A stretch of 64,000 nucleotides of DNA from Marinobacter sp. LQ44 (lineage in GTDB: Bacteria > Pseudomonadota > Gammaproteobacteria > Pseudomonadales > Oleiphilaceae). Positions 1 to 9,045 of this stretch are shown here, in pieces. Below the pieces are notes generated by a model. That model searched no databases. It saw only the letters and a list, made by a program, of their open reading frames with translations, and was not told the DNA's origin. Positions within the stretch are counted from its first letter, which is position 1. Each line of letters begins with the position of its first letter. Made by a program: the position numbers and the translations under genes. The DNA lies in the NCBI RefSeq assembly GCF_001447155.2, contig NZ_CP014754.1:434001-498000 (forward strand), written 5' to 3'.

Positions 1-1
1 G

Positions 2-658
2 ATTGTGGCTGCAGTGCATGACACCGGGCTGAATGCCCTGCCCATTGTTGCACTGCTGACCTTTCTGGTGGGCGCCGTTGTCGCCTTTCTGGGAGCTACA
101 GTGCTGGAAGATTTTGGCGCAACGATTTACACCGTGAATCTTGTGGCTTTTTCGTTCCTGCGGGAGTTTGGCGTTCTGCTGGCAGCCATTTTGCTCGCCG
201 GGCGCACCGCCAGCTCGTTCACCGCTCACATCGGCGCGATGAAGGTCAATGAAGAGCTCGACGCCATTCGTACCCTGGGTTTGAATCCGGTGGAACTGCT
301 TGTAGTCCCGCGAGTTCTGGCCATGATGGTCAGCCTGCCAGTGCTCACCTTCATTGGCATGATCTCCGGAATGGTGGGCGGTGCCGCCGTCTGCGCACTG
401 GTACTGGATATTCCACCAAGTCAGTTTATAGCCATCGTGGAGCGGGATATTGCCCTGAAGCACTTTCTGGTAGGTATTGGAAAGGCCCCTGTATTTGCCT
501 TCCTGATTGCAGTTATTGGTTGTCTCGAAGGCTTCAAGGTGGCGGGCAGTGCCCAGTCGGTGGGCGAACACACTACCTCCAGCGTGGTTCAGTCGATCTT
601 TATGGTGATCCTGCTGGACTCCATAGCGGCGTTGTTTTTCATGGAAATGGGCTGGTAA
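2..658 (+). CDS. MlaE/YrbE-family lipid ABC transporter permease (5' end cut by window)
   Basis: Inner-membrane permease of an MCE/Mla-type phospholipid transporter. The frame is already open at base 2, so the N-terminus (a longer N-terminal region, often a STAS domain in this family) lies outside the window; the GTG at 5 is probably not the start. The 217 visible residues carry about five hydrophobic segments and the cytoplasmic coupling motif EELDAIRTLGLNP (about residues 83-95), which in this family contacts the ATPase. It ends 3 bases before the ATP-binding subunit and is the visible head of a four-gene operon. The family call is firm; the particular branch (Mla, Pqi-like or other) is not resolved. 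Confidence 0.9.
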   Translation: MVAAVHDTGLNALPIVALLTFLVGAVVAFLGATVLEDFGATIYTVNLVAFSFLREFGVLLAAILLAGRTASSFTAHIGAMKVNEELDAIRTLGLNPVELLVVPRVLAMMVSLPVLTFIGMISGMVGGAAVCALVLDIPPSQFIAIVERDIALKHFLVGIGKAPVFAFLIAVIGCLEGFKVAGSAQSVGEHTTSSVVQSIFMVILLDSIAALFFMEMGW

Positions 659-661
659 AAC

Positions 662-1486
662 ATGGCGGAAAAGAAGCCGCTCAGCGGCCGGAACTCATCG
701 ACACCCGTGATCAAAGTGCGAGGGCTCTGCAATCAGTTTGGCGACCATGTGGTTCATAAGGATCTGGACCTGGACCTGTATCCCGGCGAAATTCTTGGGG
801 TTGTTGGCGGGTCCGGTACGGGCAAATCGGTTTTACTGCGCAGCATCGTGGGCCTCAACACGCCTTCAGACGGCCACATCCAGCTGTTTGATGTCGATCT
901 CACAGAGCTTCCAGGCGCACAGCGGTCACTCTACGAGCAGCGGTTCGGCGTGCTTTTTCAGGGTGGCGCCCTGTTTACCTCGCTGAATCTGATGCAAAAC
1001 GTTTCACTGCCACTGGTCGAGCACGCGGGTCTTACCCGAACGGAGGCCGAGGAACTTGCCCGGATGAAGCTGGCACTGACCGGGCTGCCAGCAGATGCCG
1101 CCCTGAAATACCCGGCCGAGCTTTCCGGTGGTATGGTGAAGCGAGCCGCCCTGGCCCGCGCCCTGGCGCTGGACCCGGAAGTGCTGTTTCTGGACGAACC
1201 CACAGCGGGGCTGGACCCGATCGGCGCGGCAGCGTTCGACGAACTGATCGTGACCCTGAGGAACGCCCTTGGGCTGACAGTATTTCTTGTTACCCACGAT
1301 CTGGATACGCTGTACACAACCTGTGACCGGGTAGCCGTATTGTCCCGTAAACAAGTGCTGGTGGCAGACACACTTGAAAACGTAGCCAGGACAGATGACA
1401 AATGGATACAGGAATACTTTCATGGCCCCAGGGGGCGGGCCGCAATCGATGCACATAACCGGCTGACCAGACAGGAGCCCGTTTAA
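662..1486 (+). CDS. MlaF-type ABC transporter ATP-binding protein
   Basis: ATPase that powers the neighbouring MlaE-type permease. The 274 residues hold a Walker A (GGSGTGKS, 49-56), an ABC signature in the MlaF form LSGGM (154-158, not LSGGQ), Walker B VLFLDEP (174-180) followed by TAGLD, and a switch-region TH (VTHD). LSGGM together with 'PTAGLDPIGA' is typical of lipid-transport (MCE-linked) ATPases. Its TAA stop overlaps the ATG of the MCE gene (TAATG), so translation is probably coupled. It acts at the cytoplasmic face of the inner membrane. Length is normal for the family. Confidence 0.93.
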   Translation: MAEKKPLSGRNSSTPVIKVRGLCNQFGDHVVHKDLDLDLYPGEILGVVGGSGTGKSVLLRSIVGLNTPSDGHIQLFDVDLTELPGAQRSLYEQRFGVLFQGGALFTSLNLMQNVSLPLVEHAGLTRTEAEELARMKLALTGLPADAALKYPAELSGGMVKRAALARALALDPEVLFLDEPTAGLDPIGAAAFDELIVTLRNALGLTVFLVTHDLDTLYTTCDRVAVLSRKQVLVADTLENVARTDDKWIQEYFHGPRGRAAIDAHNRLTRQEPV

Positions 1487-2424
1487 TGGAGCCAAAGGCC
1501 CATCACGTTATTATCGGACTGTTCACGCTGGCTGCAGTGACGGCTGCTTTACTGTTTGCGCTCTGGCTGGGCAAGTCCACCGCAGACCGCGAGTGGGCGT
1601 ACTACCAGATAGGTTTTGATCATCCTGTGGGCGGGCTGTCAAAAGGCAATCCAGTGTTATACAGCGGCGTTCCGGTTGGCGATGTTCTCGAGCTGTCCCT
1701 GGCACCAGACAATCCCGCCCATGTTCGGGTGCTGGTGCGTGTGGATCGCGACATCCCGGTACGGGAGAACACCCGGGCGGAGCTGGTTCTTGCCAATATT
1801 ACCGGCAGCATGAGTGTCCAGTTCACCGGCGGCACAACCGACAGCCCGGTACTTCAGGGTAACCGTGATAACCCACCGCTCATCAACGCACAGCCATCGG
1901 CGTTTTCCAACCTGCTGAACAACGGTGAGGCCATGATCTCCAGTGCAGAACAACTGTTAACCAGCATGAACCGCTTGCTTGCGTCAGAGAATCTGGAGAA
2001 CGTCTCGGCCATTCTGGACAACACCCGCCTGGCAACGGAATCATTGCTCGCCAATCGGGAAGAGTTACTTGCCCTGATGGCTCAGTTCGACACGGCCGCT
2101 ATCCGCGCCGAGGAAGCCGCGATCAAGGTTTCTGATACATCGGACCGGGCGCGCCAAACCCTGGAGCAGGAAATTGCGCCGGTTCTGGAATCCATGACCC
2201 AGGCCCTGTCCACCTTGCAGCCTACCCTGAGCCGGTTAGACCGACTGACCGAAGACAATGAACAGGTGTTGGATGCAGGGATTCAAGGCCTGGGTGACAT
2301 AACACCGGTACTCCGCGAAATGCGCAACACTCTTCGCAACCTGAATTCCTTTACCCGCAGACTCGACGCAGACCCAATAGGCACCCTTCGTGGCGGCCCC
2401 AACCTCCAGGAATTTGAGCAATGA
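1486..2424 (+). CDS. MlaD/MCE-domain substrate-binding protein
   Basis: Membrane-anchored periplasmic lipid-binding subunit. One N-terminal transmembrane helix (about residues 7-28) is followed by a single MCE domain (about 38-115, with 'GFDHPVGGLSKGNPVLYSGVPVGDV' features such as the G-L-x-x-G-x-P-V-x-Y-x-G pattern) and a long helical, coiled-coil-prone C-terminal region (about 140-290). At 312 residues it is longer than E. coli MlaD (about 183), so the helical tail may form a needle-like extension or tether towards the outer membrane. It sits between the ATPase and an auxiliary lipoprotein, with 4-base overlap at its 3' end (ATGA). Confidence 0.9.
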   Translation: MEPKAHHVIIGLFTLAAVTAALLFALWLGKSTADREWAYYQIGFDHPVGGLSKGNPVLYSGVPVGDVLELSLAPDNPAHVRVLVRVDRDIPVRENTRAELVLANITGSMSVQFTGGTTDSPVLQGNRDNPPLINAQPSAFSNLLNNGEAMISSAEQLLTSMNRLLASENLENVSAILDNTRLATESLLANREELLALMAQFDTAAIRAEEAAIKVSDTSDRARQTLEQEIAPVLESMTQALSTLQPTLSRLDRLTEDNEQVLDAGIQGLGDITPVLREMRNTLRNLNSFTRRLDADPIGTLRGGPNLQEFEQ

Positions 2425-3044
2425 CAATCGGCCTCCGCCGGCTGGCGGTTTATATCTCCGCAGCCACGCTAACGACTGCCTGCACCGTGTTCCCAACACC
2501 AGAACCACCACGGGCTCTGGATCTCGCCCCTTACGCCTCAGAGCCCATGCAGGAAGCCCCCCGGCCGGTTTCACTAAGAATTGATACCCCACTGGCTTCA
2601 GACCCGCTGGACAGCGCAAGGGTCTTACTTAAACCTTCGCTTTATGAGTTCCAGGCGTTACCTGCAGTTCGCTGGCGTGACAGCATTCCGGTGGTGGTCC
2701 GAGACTATCTGATACAGAGTTTTCGTTTCAACGGCGGGTTTGACAATGTTGTCACTGACACCAGTCCGGCGTTCGCCAGCCATACCCTGATTTCCGAACT
2801 ATCGGCCTTTCATGCAGAGAACAGGCAGGATCAGGGTGTTACGGTGGTGATGGAGTTACATGCAGAGATCATGGGCAATCGCACCCGGAGAAGCCTTTGC
2901 AGCAAAAGCCAACGGGTGGAGCAGCGAGCTGAGAGCGCCTCAGTGGATGCCTTGATGGAGGCTTTCAGTGAGAGTTCCCGGGCGCTGGCCGAAGCCGCGA
3001 ATCGCTGGGCGTACGCCTGTCTGGCCGAAGCCAGACAACGCTAG
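2421..3044 (+). CDS. ABC-type transport auxiliary lipoprotein (PqiC/DUF330-like)
   Basis: Predicted outer-membrane lipoprotein partner of the MCE transporter. The N-terminus is a lipoprotein signal with lipobox LTTAC (Cys at about residue 21). The remaining ~185 residues have the layout of the ABC_trans_aux (PqiC) family: an alternating beta/helix fold with conserved 'RWRDSIPVVVRDYLIQSF' and a C-terminal helix 'FSESSRALAEAANRWA'. The ATG overlaps the MCE stop (ATGA), so the four genes form one tightly packed operon: permease, ATPase, MCE, lipoprotein. By analogy with PqiABC it would receive or pass lipid at the outer membrane; that is inference from family and context. Confidence 0.82.
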   Translation: MTIGLRRLAVYISAATLTTACTVFPTPEPPRALDLAPYASEPMQEAPRPVSLRIDTPLASDPLDSARVLLKPSLYEFQALPAVRWRDSIPVVVRDYLIQSFRFNGGFDNVVTDTSPAFASHTLISELSAFHAENRQDQGVTVVMELHAEIMGNRTRRSLCSKSQRVEQRAESASVDALMEAFSESSRALAEAANRWAYACLAEARQR

Positions 3045-3055
3045 TACCGGAAACG

Positions 3056-3610
3056 TCAGTGATCGTTATCCGGGAACAGGTCGGGCCAGGCCGCCCGCAG
3101 GTAAAGAAACATCGACCAGAGCGTCAGCACAGCCGCCAGATACAACAGCCCGATCGAAACATACGCCAGCAGCTGCCCTGGCGGGAACGCCAAAAGCCCA
3201 ACAATGGCGACCATCTGGGCGGTGGTTTTTATCTTGCCGATATAGGAAACTGCAACACTGGCCCGACTACCCATTTCCGCCATCCATTCCCGCAACGCTG
3301 AAATAACAATCTCCCGCCCGATAATAATCGTAGCGGGAATGGTCATCAGCACCGCAGCATGTTCTTCAATCAATACCGCCAATGCCACCGCCACCATGAG
3401 CTTGTCTGCCACCGGGTCCAGAAACGCACCAAATGGCGTGCTCTGGTCAAGCTTTCGGGCCAGGTAACCATCCAGCCAGTCGGTAATTCCCGCCAGCGCG
3501 AAGATAACGGCACTGGCCATGTAGCTCCATTGCATGGGCAGATAGAAAACAACCACGAACACCGGAATCATAACGATGCGAGACATGGTCAGTACGTTGG
3601 GTAAATTCAT
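3056..3610 (-). CDS. pgsA: CDP-diacylglycerol--glycerol-3-phosphate 3-phosphatidyltransferase
   Basis: Makes phosphatidylglycerophosphate, the committed step to phosphatidylglycerol and cardiolipin, in the inner membrane. The CDP-alcohol phosphotransferase signature is complete: D44-x2-D47-G-x2-A51-R52-x8-G61-x3-D65-x3-D69, counted from MNLPNVLT. Several hydrophobic helices follow. I chose the ATG at 3610 (184 aa) because it gives the family's normal N-terminus; an in-frame ATG at 3625 would overlap uvrC by 8 bases. The order gacA-uvrC-pgsA is conserved across many gammaproteobacteria. It converges on the MCE operon with only 11 bases between stops. Confidence 0.95.
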   Translation of the reverse strand: MNLPNVLTMSRIVMIPVFVVVFYLPMQWSYMASAVIFALAGITDWLDGYLARKLDQSTPFGAFLDPVADKLMVAVALAVLIEEHAAVLMTIPATIIIGREIVISALREWMAEMGSRASVAVSYIGKIKTTAQMVAIVGLLAFPPGQLLAYVSIGLLYLAAVLTLWSMFLYLRAAWPDLFPDNDH

Positions 3611-3617
3611 GGTGTTC

Positions 3618-5441
3618 CTATTCATCGTGCAATGCTGCGTATATGGATTCAGCCAGTGACTTGCTGATGCCTTGCACTTTGGTCATTTCATCCACACTGG
3701 CTTTGCGAATTTCCTGTATGCCGCCAAAGTAACGGATAAGTTCCCTGCGGCGCTTGGGCCCAACCCCTTCGATACCTTCAAGGGTGGACTGCCGACGCTT
3801 TTTGTCCCGGCGAGCGCGATGGCCGGTAATGGCAAACCGGTGGGATTCATCGCGAATATGCTGAATCAGATGCAGGGCCGGTGAATCTGCCGGTACCCGA
3901 AAGACGTCGCCGGTCATGGCATCAATCAGCTGCTCCATTCCCGCCCGGCGGGTCACACCTTTGGCGACGCCAATCAGCGGAATGTCAGAGATCCCAAGTT
4001 CTTCAAACACTTCCCGGGCAATGTTCAACTGCCCTTTACCACCATCGATAAACACCAGGCTCGGGCGCTTGCCCTCACCGCTAACCAGCCGGCGATACCG
4101 GCGTGTCAGTACCTGCCGCATTGCGGCGTAGTCATCACCAGCGGTCACGCCTTCGATGTTATACAGCCGGTAATCACTCTTCAGGGGCCCATTCTCGTCG
4201 AAAACCACACAAGATGCGACGGTATTTTCCCCGTGGCTGTGGCTGACGTCGAAACACTCCATGCGCGCCGGGGTTTCTGCCAGTTCCAGCAGGTCCCGAA
4301 GGGCAAGCAATCGCCGGTACACGGTTTCTTTGCTGGCCAGGTGGGTCAGCAGAGTCTGGCGGGCATTGGTCATGGCCAGTTCCAGCCAGCGGCGGCGCTC
4401 ACCACGTACATTGCCACGGATACGGGTTTCCCGATTGGCGGCCTCACTCAGGGCTTCTGCCAGCAGCGCCTCACCTTCAACCGCCACGGGCACCAAAATA
4501 TCCCTTGGAATCTCCCGGCGGGTATCGCCGCCAAAATAGTACTGGCCCAGAAACGCCGCCAGCAACTCACCCTCGGACTGCTCCAGTGAAAAGCGGGGAA
4601 AATAGTCCTTGGTACCCAGAACCCGGCCACCGCGCACGATGATCACCACCACACACACCACACCGGCATCCTGGGCAATCGCAATAACATCGGCATCACC
4701 ACCCTCACCGTCGACCGACTGCTGCTCCTGTACATGGCGCAGATGGTTGATCTGATCCCGGTAAGCGGCAGCTTTCTCGAATTCCAGATTCTTCGATGCC
4801 GCTTCCATGGCATTCATCAGGTCATGGATGATGGCCGGGTTCTTACCCTCCAGAAACATGCTGGCGTGGCGAATATCCTGCTGGTAGTCCTCGGGGCTGA
4901 TGTACTCCATGCAAGGCGCGGTACAGCGGTTTATCTGATATTGCAGGCAGGGACGATTCCTGTTTCTGAAATAGCTTTCACTACAGGATCTTATACGAAA
5001 AACCTTCTGTAGAACATTAAGACTTTCCTTGACCGCCCCGGAGCTAGGGAACGGGCCAAACCAGGTGCCACGACCCTTCTTGGTACGCCCCCGCCGGAAC
5101 GTCAGCGACGGGTAGTCACTGTGGGACGACAGATAGATATAGGGGTAGGACTTATCATCCCTGAGCAGGATATTGTAGGGCGGCCTCAGGGATTTGATCA
5201 GGTTTTGTTCAAGCAGCAGTGCTTCGGTTTCACTGCCGGTAATGGTGACTTCGATGGAGGCAATCTTGCCCACCAGGGCCTCGGTTTTCGGGGCCAGGCC
5301 GGTTTTGCGGAAATAACTGCTGACGCGTTTCTTGAGGTTGCGGGCTTTACCCACGTAGAGCACGCCGCCGGTGTCATCGTACATACGATAAACGCCGGGG
5401 CGCTCGGTCAGTTGCTTCAGGAAGTCTTTGCTGTCAAACAT
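3618..5441 (-). CDS. uvrC: Excinuclease ABC subunit C
   Basis: Endonuclease of nucleotide-excision repair; makes both incisions around UvrB-bound lesions. Domains in order: GIY-YIG nuclease at the N-terminus (GVY at 16-18, YVG at 29-31), Cys-containing region and UvrB-binding (UVR) motif near residues 200-240 ('LEFEKAAAYRDQI'), RNase H-like nuclease domain ('MECFDVSHSHG', 'VFIDGGKGQLNIA'), and C-terminal tandem HhH ('EGIEGVGPKRRRELIRYFGG'). The start at 5441 (MFDSKDFLKQL, 607 aa) aligns with the usual UvrC N-terminus; the longer frame to 5489 would run into gacA. It lies 19 bases after gacA, the classic uvrY-uvrC pairing. Confidence 0.97.
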   Translation of the reverse strand: MFDSKDFLKQLTERPGVYRMYDDTGGVLYVGKARNLKKRVSSYFRKTGLAPKTEALVGKIASIEVTITGSETEALLLEQNLIKSLRPPYNILLRDDKSYPYIYLSSHSDYPSLTFRRGRTKKGRGTWFGPFPSSGAVKESLNVLQKVFRIRSCSESYFRNRNRPCLQYQINRCTAPCMEYISPEDYQQDIRHASMFLEGKNPAIIHDLMNAMEAASKNLEFEKAAAYRDQINHLRHVQEQQSVDGEGGDADVIAIAQDAGVVCVVVIIVRGGRVLGTKDYFPRFSLEQSEGELLAAFLGQYYFGGDTRREIPRDILVPVAVEGEALLAEALSEAANRETRIRGNVRGERRRWLELAMTNARQTLLTHLASKETVYRRLLALRDLLELAETPARMECFDVSHSHGENTVASCVVFDENGPLKSDYRLYNIEGVTAGDDYAAMRQVLTRRYRRLVSGEGKRPSLVFIDGGKGQLNIAREVFEELGISDIPLIGVAKGVTRRAGMEQLIDAMTGDVFRVPADSPALHLIQHIRDESHRFAITGHRARRDKKRRQSTLEGIEGVGPKRRRELIRYFGGIQEIRKASVDEMTKVQGISKSLAESIYAALHDE

Positions 5442-5460
5442 CCCGACGGTATCTTCGGGT

Positions 5461-6120
5461 TCAGACCTTGTCGGCATCCAGCAATCCAAGCCGTACTGCC
5501 ATCAGCGCCAACTCGACATCGCTGGAGATCTCGAGCTTCTCGAAAATACGATAGCGGTAACTGTTGACGGTTTTCGGGCTCAGGCAGAGCTTGTCGGAAA
5601 TGTCCTGCACTTTCTGGCAATCCACCACCATCATGGCGATCTGCATCTCCCGCTCAGACAACCGCTCGAACCGGGACAGCTCCCCGTCTTCCTCACGGTC
5701 ACCACCCAGCGTTTTGAGTGCCATTTTCTGGGCGATCTCCGGGCTGATGTACCGCTGGCCGGAGTGGGCCTTGCGAATAGCTCGCACCATCTCCTGAATA
5801 TCAGCACCTTTGGTGATATAAGCGGTGGCACCACTCTGCATGACACGGGCGGGGTATGGGTCGTCGGCACAGGCCGTTACAACAATCACCCGAATGGAAT
5901 CATCAATACGCAATATTCGCCGGGTTGCTTCGAGGCCACCAATGCCAGGCATCCGAATGTCCATCAGGACAATATCCGGGCGGTCCTTGCGCACAAACTC
6001 AATCGCATCCTCACCGGATGAGGCCTGGCCAATCGCTTCAATATCGGGATTGTCAGCCAACATGCGGGTTATACCGGAGCGCACCAGCTCGTGATCATCA
6101 ACAACCAGTACCCTGATCAA
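5461..6120 (-). CDS. gacA: Two-component response regulator GacA/UvrY
   Basis: LuxR-type response regulator: receiver domain (acidic pair D8-D9, phospho-acceptor D54 in VLMDIRMPG, then a C-terminal LuxR-type helix-turn-helix at about 148-210 ('LSEREMQIAMMVVDCQKV', 'LSPKTVNSYRYRIFEKL')). Its place directly upstream of uvrC and pgsA, plus the close match to the GacA N-terminus MIRVLVVDDHELVR, identify it as GacA/UvrY. In the family it is phosphorylated by the sensor GacS/BarA and activates small RNAs that sequester RsmA/CsrA, controlling motility, biofilm and secretion. No sensor kinase or rsm RNA gene is seen in this window. Confidence 0.93.
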   Translation of the reverse strand: MIRVLVVDDHELVRSGITRMLADNPDIEAIGQASSGEDAIEFVRKDRPDIVLMDIRMPGIGGLEATRRILRIDDSIRVIVVTACADDPYPARVMQSGATAYITKGADIQEMVRAIRKAHSGQRYISPEIAQKMALKTLGGDREEDGELSRFERLSEREMQIAMMVVDCQKVQDISDKLCLSPKTVNSYRYRIFEKLEISSDVELALMAVRLGLLDADKV

Positions 6121-6176
6121 ATGTCACCTCGCCATCAGGTATGAAAAAAAACAAACTGATTGTAACGTTTAGCAAA

Positions 6177-6209
6177 GCCTACGGGTAGGCACCGCAGGCA
6201 AAAGCCTGC
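6177..6209. repeat. Two tandem short hairpins downstream of the YheU-like gene
   Basis: GCCTAC-GG-GTAGGC (6177-6190) is followed 3 bases later by GCAGGC-AAAA-GCCTGC (6194-6209). They lie between the end of the small minus-strand gene (6230) and the start of gacA (6120). On the minus strand there is no long T-run after either, so they may act as a weak or processed terminator, or as mRNA stabilisers. The structure is visible; its role is a guess. Confidence 0.45.
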
Positions 6210-6229
6210 AGACAAACCAATAAAAGCTT

Positions 6230-6490
6230 TCAGACTTCGGCGGAAGGGCTGCCAAGGCCAGCCGTGTTCTCGACCGGATCAAACCAGACCACCAGATCGC
6301 CCCGGCGCACGGCAGACAGTACACGCTCCCGCTCTGCCAGTGGATTCTCGGTGTCATTCAACCCGTGGTAACGCGTGCAGTACTCCTCAGCCAGCCCTTG
6401 CAGCTGGTCTTCGGTCAGCAGCCCGGCGTCCACCACAAATTTCTCTTCCCGGGGGTCCGCTTCCGGCTGCTGCGCTGCTTCGTCACTCAT
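6230..6490 (-). CDS. YheU/UPF0270-like small protein
   Basis: 86-residue protein of unknown function. The C-terminal two thirds matches the YheU (UPF0270) pattern: 'LTEDQLQGLAEEYCTRYHG', an acidic-basic helix 'ERERVLSAVRRGDLVVW' and 'DPVENTAGL', corresponding to YheU's L-S-P-E-T-L-x-x-L, 'VADVKRQLQCGEAVLVWS' and 'HETVNI'. The N-terminal 18 residues are acidic and low in complexity. A good ribosome site (GGAGG, 6 bases before ATG) supports the start. It is a stand-alone gene between gacA and a chemoreceptor. The family match is from memory of the pattern, so moderately sure. Confidence 0.7.
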   Translation of the reverse strand: MSDEAAQQPEADPREEKFVVDAGLLTEDQLQGLAEEYCTRYHGLNDTENPLAERERVLSAVRRGDLVVWFDPVENTAGLGSPSAEV

Positions 6491-6575
6491 AAAACCTCCA
6501 ATCAGTCGCTGTATGTTACGGTTTTATGGCGACGATCAGAACCCCCGTTGTTGGAGACACATGCTATTGATCCGC

Positions 6576-8183
6576 CTACCGGGTTCGAAAGCCGGAGGCC
6601 AGCTGCCGCATAGACACAGACTCCTGCCTGAGCGACTCACTCACCCGACGCGCATTGTCCACGTTCTCCGTCAGGGTGTCAGCGCTGGCAGACAATGAGA
6701 CAGCCCGGCGGCCTACCCTGCCGATTTCTTCGTGCTGAAGGGCAATGGAACTGCGGATATGATCGCTGTGCTGCTCCAGCTCATCGAACTGGTTTTTCAG
6801 TCGCTCCAGGTGAGTTTTAAGCGCTAAGAGGTTGGTCTGGTTCAATTCCCCCGCCTCTCGCATTTCCGCCAGAAGCCCATCGACACTACCAACGCCTGTT
6901 ACAAGGTCCTGCACCCACTGGCGGATGTTGCTGGTAGACTCCGCCGTCCTTCGGGACAGTGTGCGCACCTCGTCTGCCACCACCGCAAATCCCCGACCGT
7001 GCTCACCGGCCCGCGCGGCTTCTATGGCGGCGTTAAGCGCCAGCAAATTGGTTTGTTCCGCAATATCGGCAATCACACCGATTACCTGTTCGATCTTGCC
7101 CGTCGAGTCATTGAGGGCGTGAATAGACTCGGAAACCCGCGCTATCACCTCAACCGTATGCTCTGCGGCCTGCTCGCTGTTCCGCAAACCGCCCTGCACT
7201 TCCACATTGGCAACCACGGCCTGCCTGACGGTGACTGCCGAAAGCTCTGTGGCTTGCTCAATCTGTGATGCCTGATCAGCAATTGAAGTCATCGACGCAC
7301 TGACATCACTGATCTGTTGCCCCGTTTCCTCTGAGGCACGCTGCAAGGCTTCGGCTCCTTCATCGAGCGCCGCAGAACGCTCATCCAGGCCGGCCGCTGC
7401 ACGACGGATATCGCCAATGAAACCCTCAAATCGGCGCACGAGGCTTTCCAGCGCACCGGCAACGCCCGCCACTTCGTCGCGGCCGCTCACCTCCGGCGTT
7501 CGTGACAAGTCAGACTCGGCCTCCATTGCCATCAATTCCCGCTCCATGTATTGCAGCCGCAAAATGACCGAATGCCTGAGCCACAGGGTCATGGCCACGA
7601 CCACCACAAGGAACGCCAGGGAACCCCCAAGAAGAATAACTCTCTGCCCCGAGAGGAACGCCAGCAAATCGTCCGCGCCAGCTGCCACATCGTCCCGACT
7701 GGCAGCCTGTTGCTGGTTTATGGCCTCCAGCATTGGCTCCAGCGCAGGAAACAGCTGAAAATCGACCACCTGGCCTACCCGGTAGTAACTTTTCTCTTCA
7801 ATACCCTTGTCCATGTCGCCCATCAGAGCCAACACCCGATCAAACTCGCCTTGATGATCGACAGCCCAGTTGCGCAAACGCTCAGCCCCTTGCACGCGCT
7901 TCCAATGGTCACGCAAAGCGGTGTCCAGATAGTCAAACTCCGTCTCGATCTCATCCCATAACAGTAACTGCGACTTTATCTTGAAAGCCAGGTCCTGAAG
8001 CCGGCGATGATCCTGCTCAAGATCCATCAGCACCCAGGTGTCCTGAAGATTGTTGCGCATGAGATTCTCGGAGGCATCCTCGGCCTTGAGAATAATCATC
8101 CAGGAAAGAACCGCCAGGCCTGTGACGGCAATAAGAGAAAGGACAGCAAAGAACAGGATGCGGGCTCGAACGGTGGACAGCAT
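6576..8183 (-). CDS. Methyl-accepting chemotaxis protein
   Basis: Transmembrane chemoreceptor, 535 aa. Two membrane helices (about 9-32 and 182-203) flank a ~150-residue, almost all-helical periplasmic sensor that looks like a four-helix bundle. A HAMP-type linker follows (about 204-270) and then the MA signalling domain, whose hairpin tip is nearly consensus ('[19 protein letters not shown]', about 375-393). It lacks the C-terminal CheR-tethering pentapeptide (xWxxF); the end is 'LASGFRTR'. The ligand cannot be told from sequence. GGAG 9 bases before ATG supports the start. It stands alone, away from cheV/cheR at 13.4-15.2 kb. Confidence 0.93.
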   Translation of the reverse strand: MLSTVRARILFFAVLSLIAVTGLAVLSWMIILKAEDASENLMRNNLQDTWVLMDLEQDHRRLQDLAFKIKSQLLLWDEIETEFDYLDTALRDHWKRVQGAERLRNWAVDHQGEFDRVLALMGDMDKGIEEKSYYRVGQVVDFQLFPALEPMLEAINQQQAASRDDVAAGADDLLAFLSGQRVILLGGSLAFLVVVVAMTLWLRHSVILRLQYMERELMAMEAESDLSRTPEVSGRDEVAGVAGALESLVRRFEGFIGDIRRAAAGLDERSAALDEGAEALQRASEETGQQISDVSASMTSIADQASQIEQATELSAVTVRQAVVANVEVQGGLRNSEQAAEHTVEVIARVSESIHALNDSTGKIEQVIGVIADIAEQTNLLALNAAIEAARAGEHGRGFAVVADEVRTLSRRTAESTSNIRQWVQDLVTGVGSVDGLLAEMREAGELNQTNLLALKTHLERLKNQFDELEQHSDHIRSSIALQHEEIGRVGRRAVSLSASADTLTENVDNARRVSESLRQESVSMRQLASGFRTR

Positions 8184-8340
8184 GACAACTCCAGACGGGA
8201 AGGTACCCGTGGAGGTTATGCCTGTTTTATGACACTTTTATTTCGGATTTCGCGTCAAATACTTGATTGCGCCTTTTTGCGCACTTCAAAACCCTGTTCC
8301 AATTCACTATCATCGCCGCTTTCATAACGTTTGGATACTA

Positions 8341-9045
8341 ATGAACCAGAACGCCTTCCGACTGACACTGCCAATCCTGTTTGGTTATCTGCCATTGGGC
8401 ATGGCCTTCGGCGTGCTGTTCACCACGCAGCTGGACTATGCCTGGTGGGTCGCGCCCCTGATGGGTCTGGTTATTTATGCAGGGTCTGGCCAGATACTCG
8501 CTGTTAGCCTGCTGGCCGCAAGTGCCGGACTGCTGGAAGTGGCTGTGGCCATGTTCGTGCTTAACGCCAGGCACCTGTTTTATGGGCTTTCTCTTTTGGG
8601 GCAGTTCCGCGGTGCCGGTTGGCGCAAGGGCTATCTGATATTCGGTCTCACCGATGAAACCTACTCGCTGCTTACCAGCAGGCCGAGGACACCTGATCGC
8701 CAACACGAGCAAGCCATTGATTTCAGAATTACGCTGTTCAACCAGCTTTACTGGATAACGGGCTGCGCCATTGGTGCCCTGCTTGGTGAGCTGGTCGCTT
8801 TCGACAGCACCGGTATTGAGTTTGCACTGGTAGCGCTGTTCATCGTTCTGACCATTGAGCAATACAAGGCCTTGGGCAACACTTTTCCGCTCTGGGCGGG
8901 CGCACTGGCGGCGGGCCTGGCCATGTTGCTGGTACCGCCAGCCCATCAGTTGATTGCAGCGATTATCTTGGTCACAACCACCCTGCTGCTCCACTACTGG
9001 AAGCTACACAAACGCACAAACGGCAGTGAGGTGAGCCATGGCTGA
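8341..9045 (+). CDS. azlC: AzlC-family branched-chain amino acid exporter, large subunit
   Basis: Integral membrane subunit of an AzlCD (LIV-E) exporter for branched-chain and related amino acids. The 234 residues contain the AzlC hallmarks: 'ILFGYLPLGMAFGVLF', 'YAGSGQILAVSLLAA', 'LNARHLFYGLSLL' and 'LTDETYSLL', with about seven hydrophobic segments. I chose ATG 8341 because the frame upstream to 8263 is polar and unlike the family. It overlaps azlD by 8 bases, the usual two-gene arrangement. Substrate is inferred from the family. Confidence 0.9.
   Translation: MNQNAFRLTLPILFGYLPLGMAFGVLFTTQLDYAWWVAPLMGLVIYAGSGQILAVSLLAASAGLLEVAVAMFVLNARHLFYGLSLLGQFRGAGWRKGYLIFGLTDETYSLLTSRPRTPDRQHEQAIDFRITLFNQLYWITGCAIGALLGELVAFDSTGIEFALVALFIVLTIEQYKALGNTFPLWAGALAAGLAMLLVPPAHQLIAAIILVTTTLLLHYWKLHKRTNGSEVSHG

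Noticed and set aside
8216..8240. A possible sigma-28 promoter for the chemoreceptor (TAAA ... GCATAA on the minus strand)
   Set aside because: The second box matches GCCGATAA poorly and the spacing is off, in contrast to the exact site before flgM.
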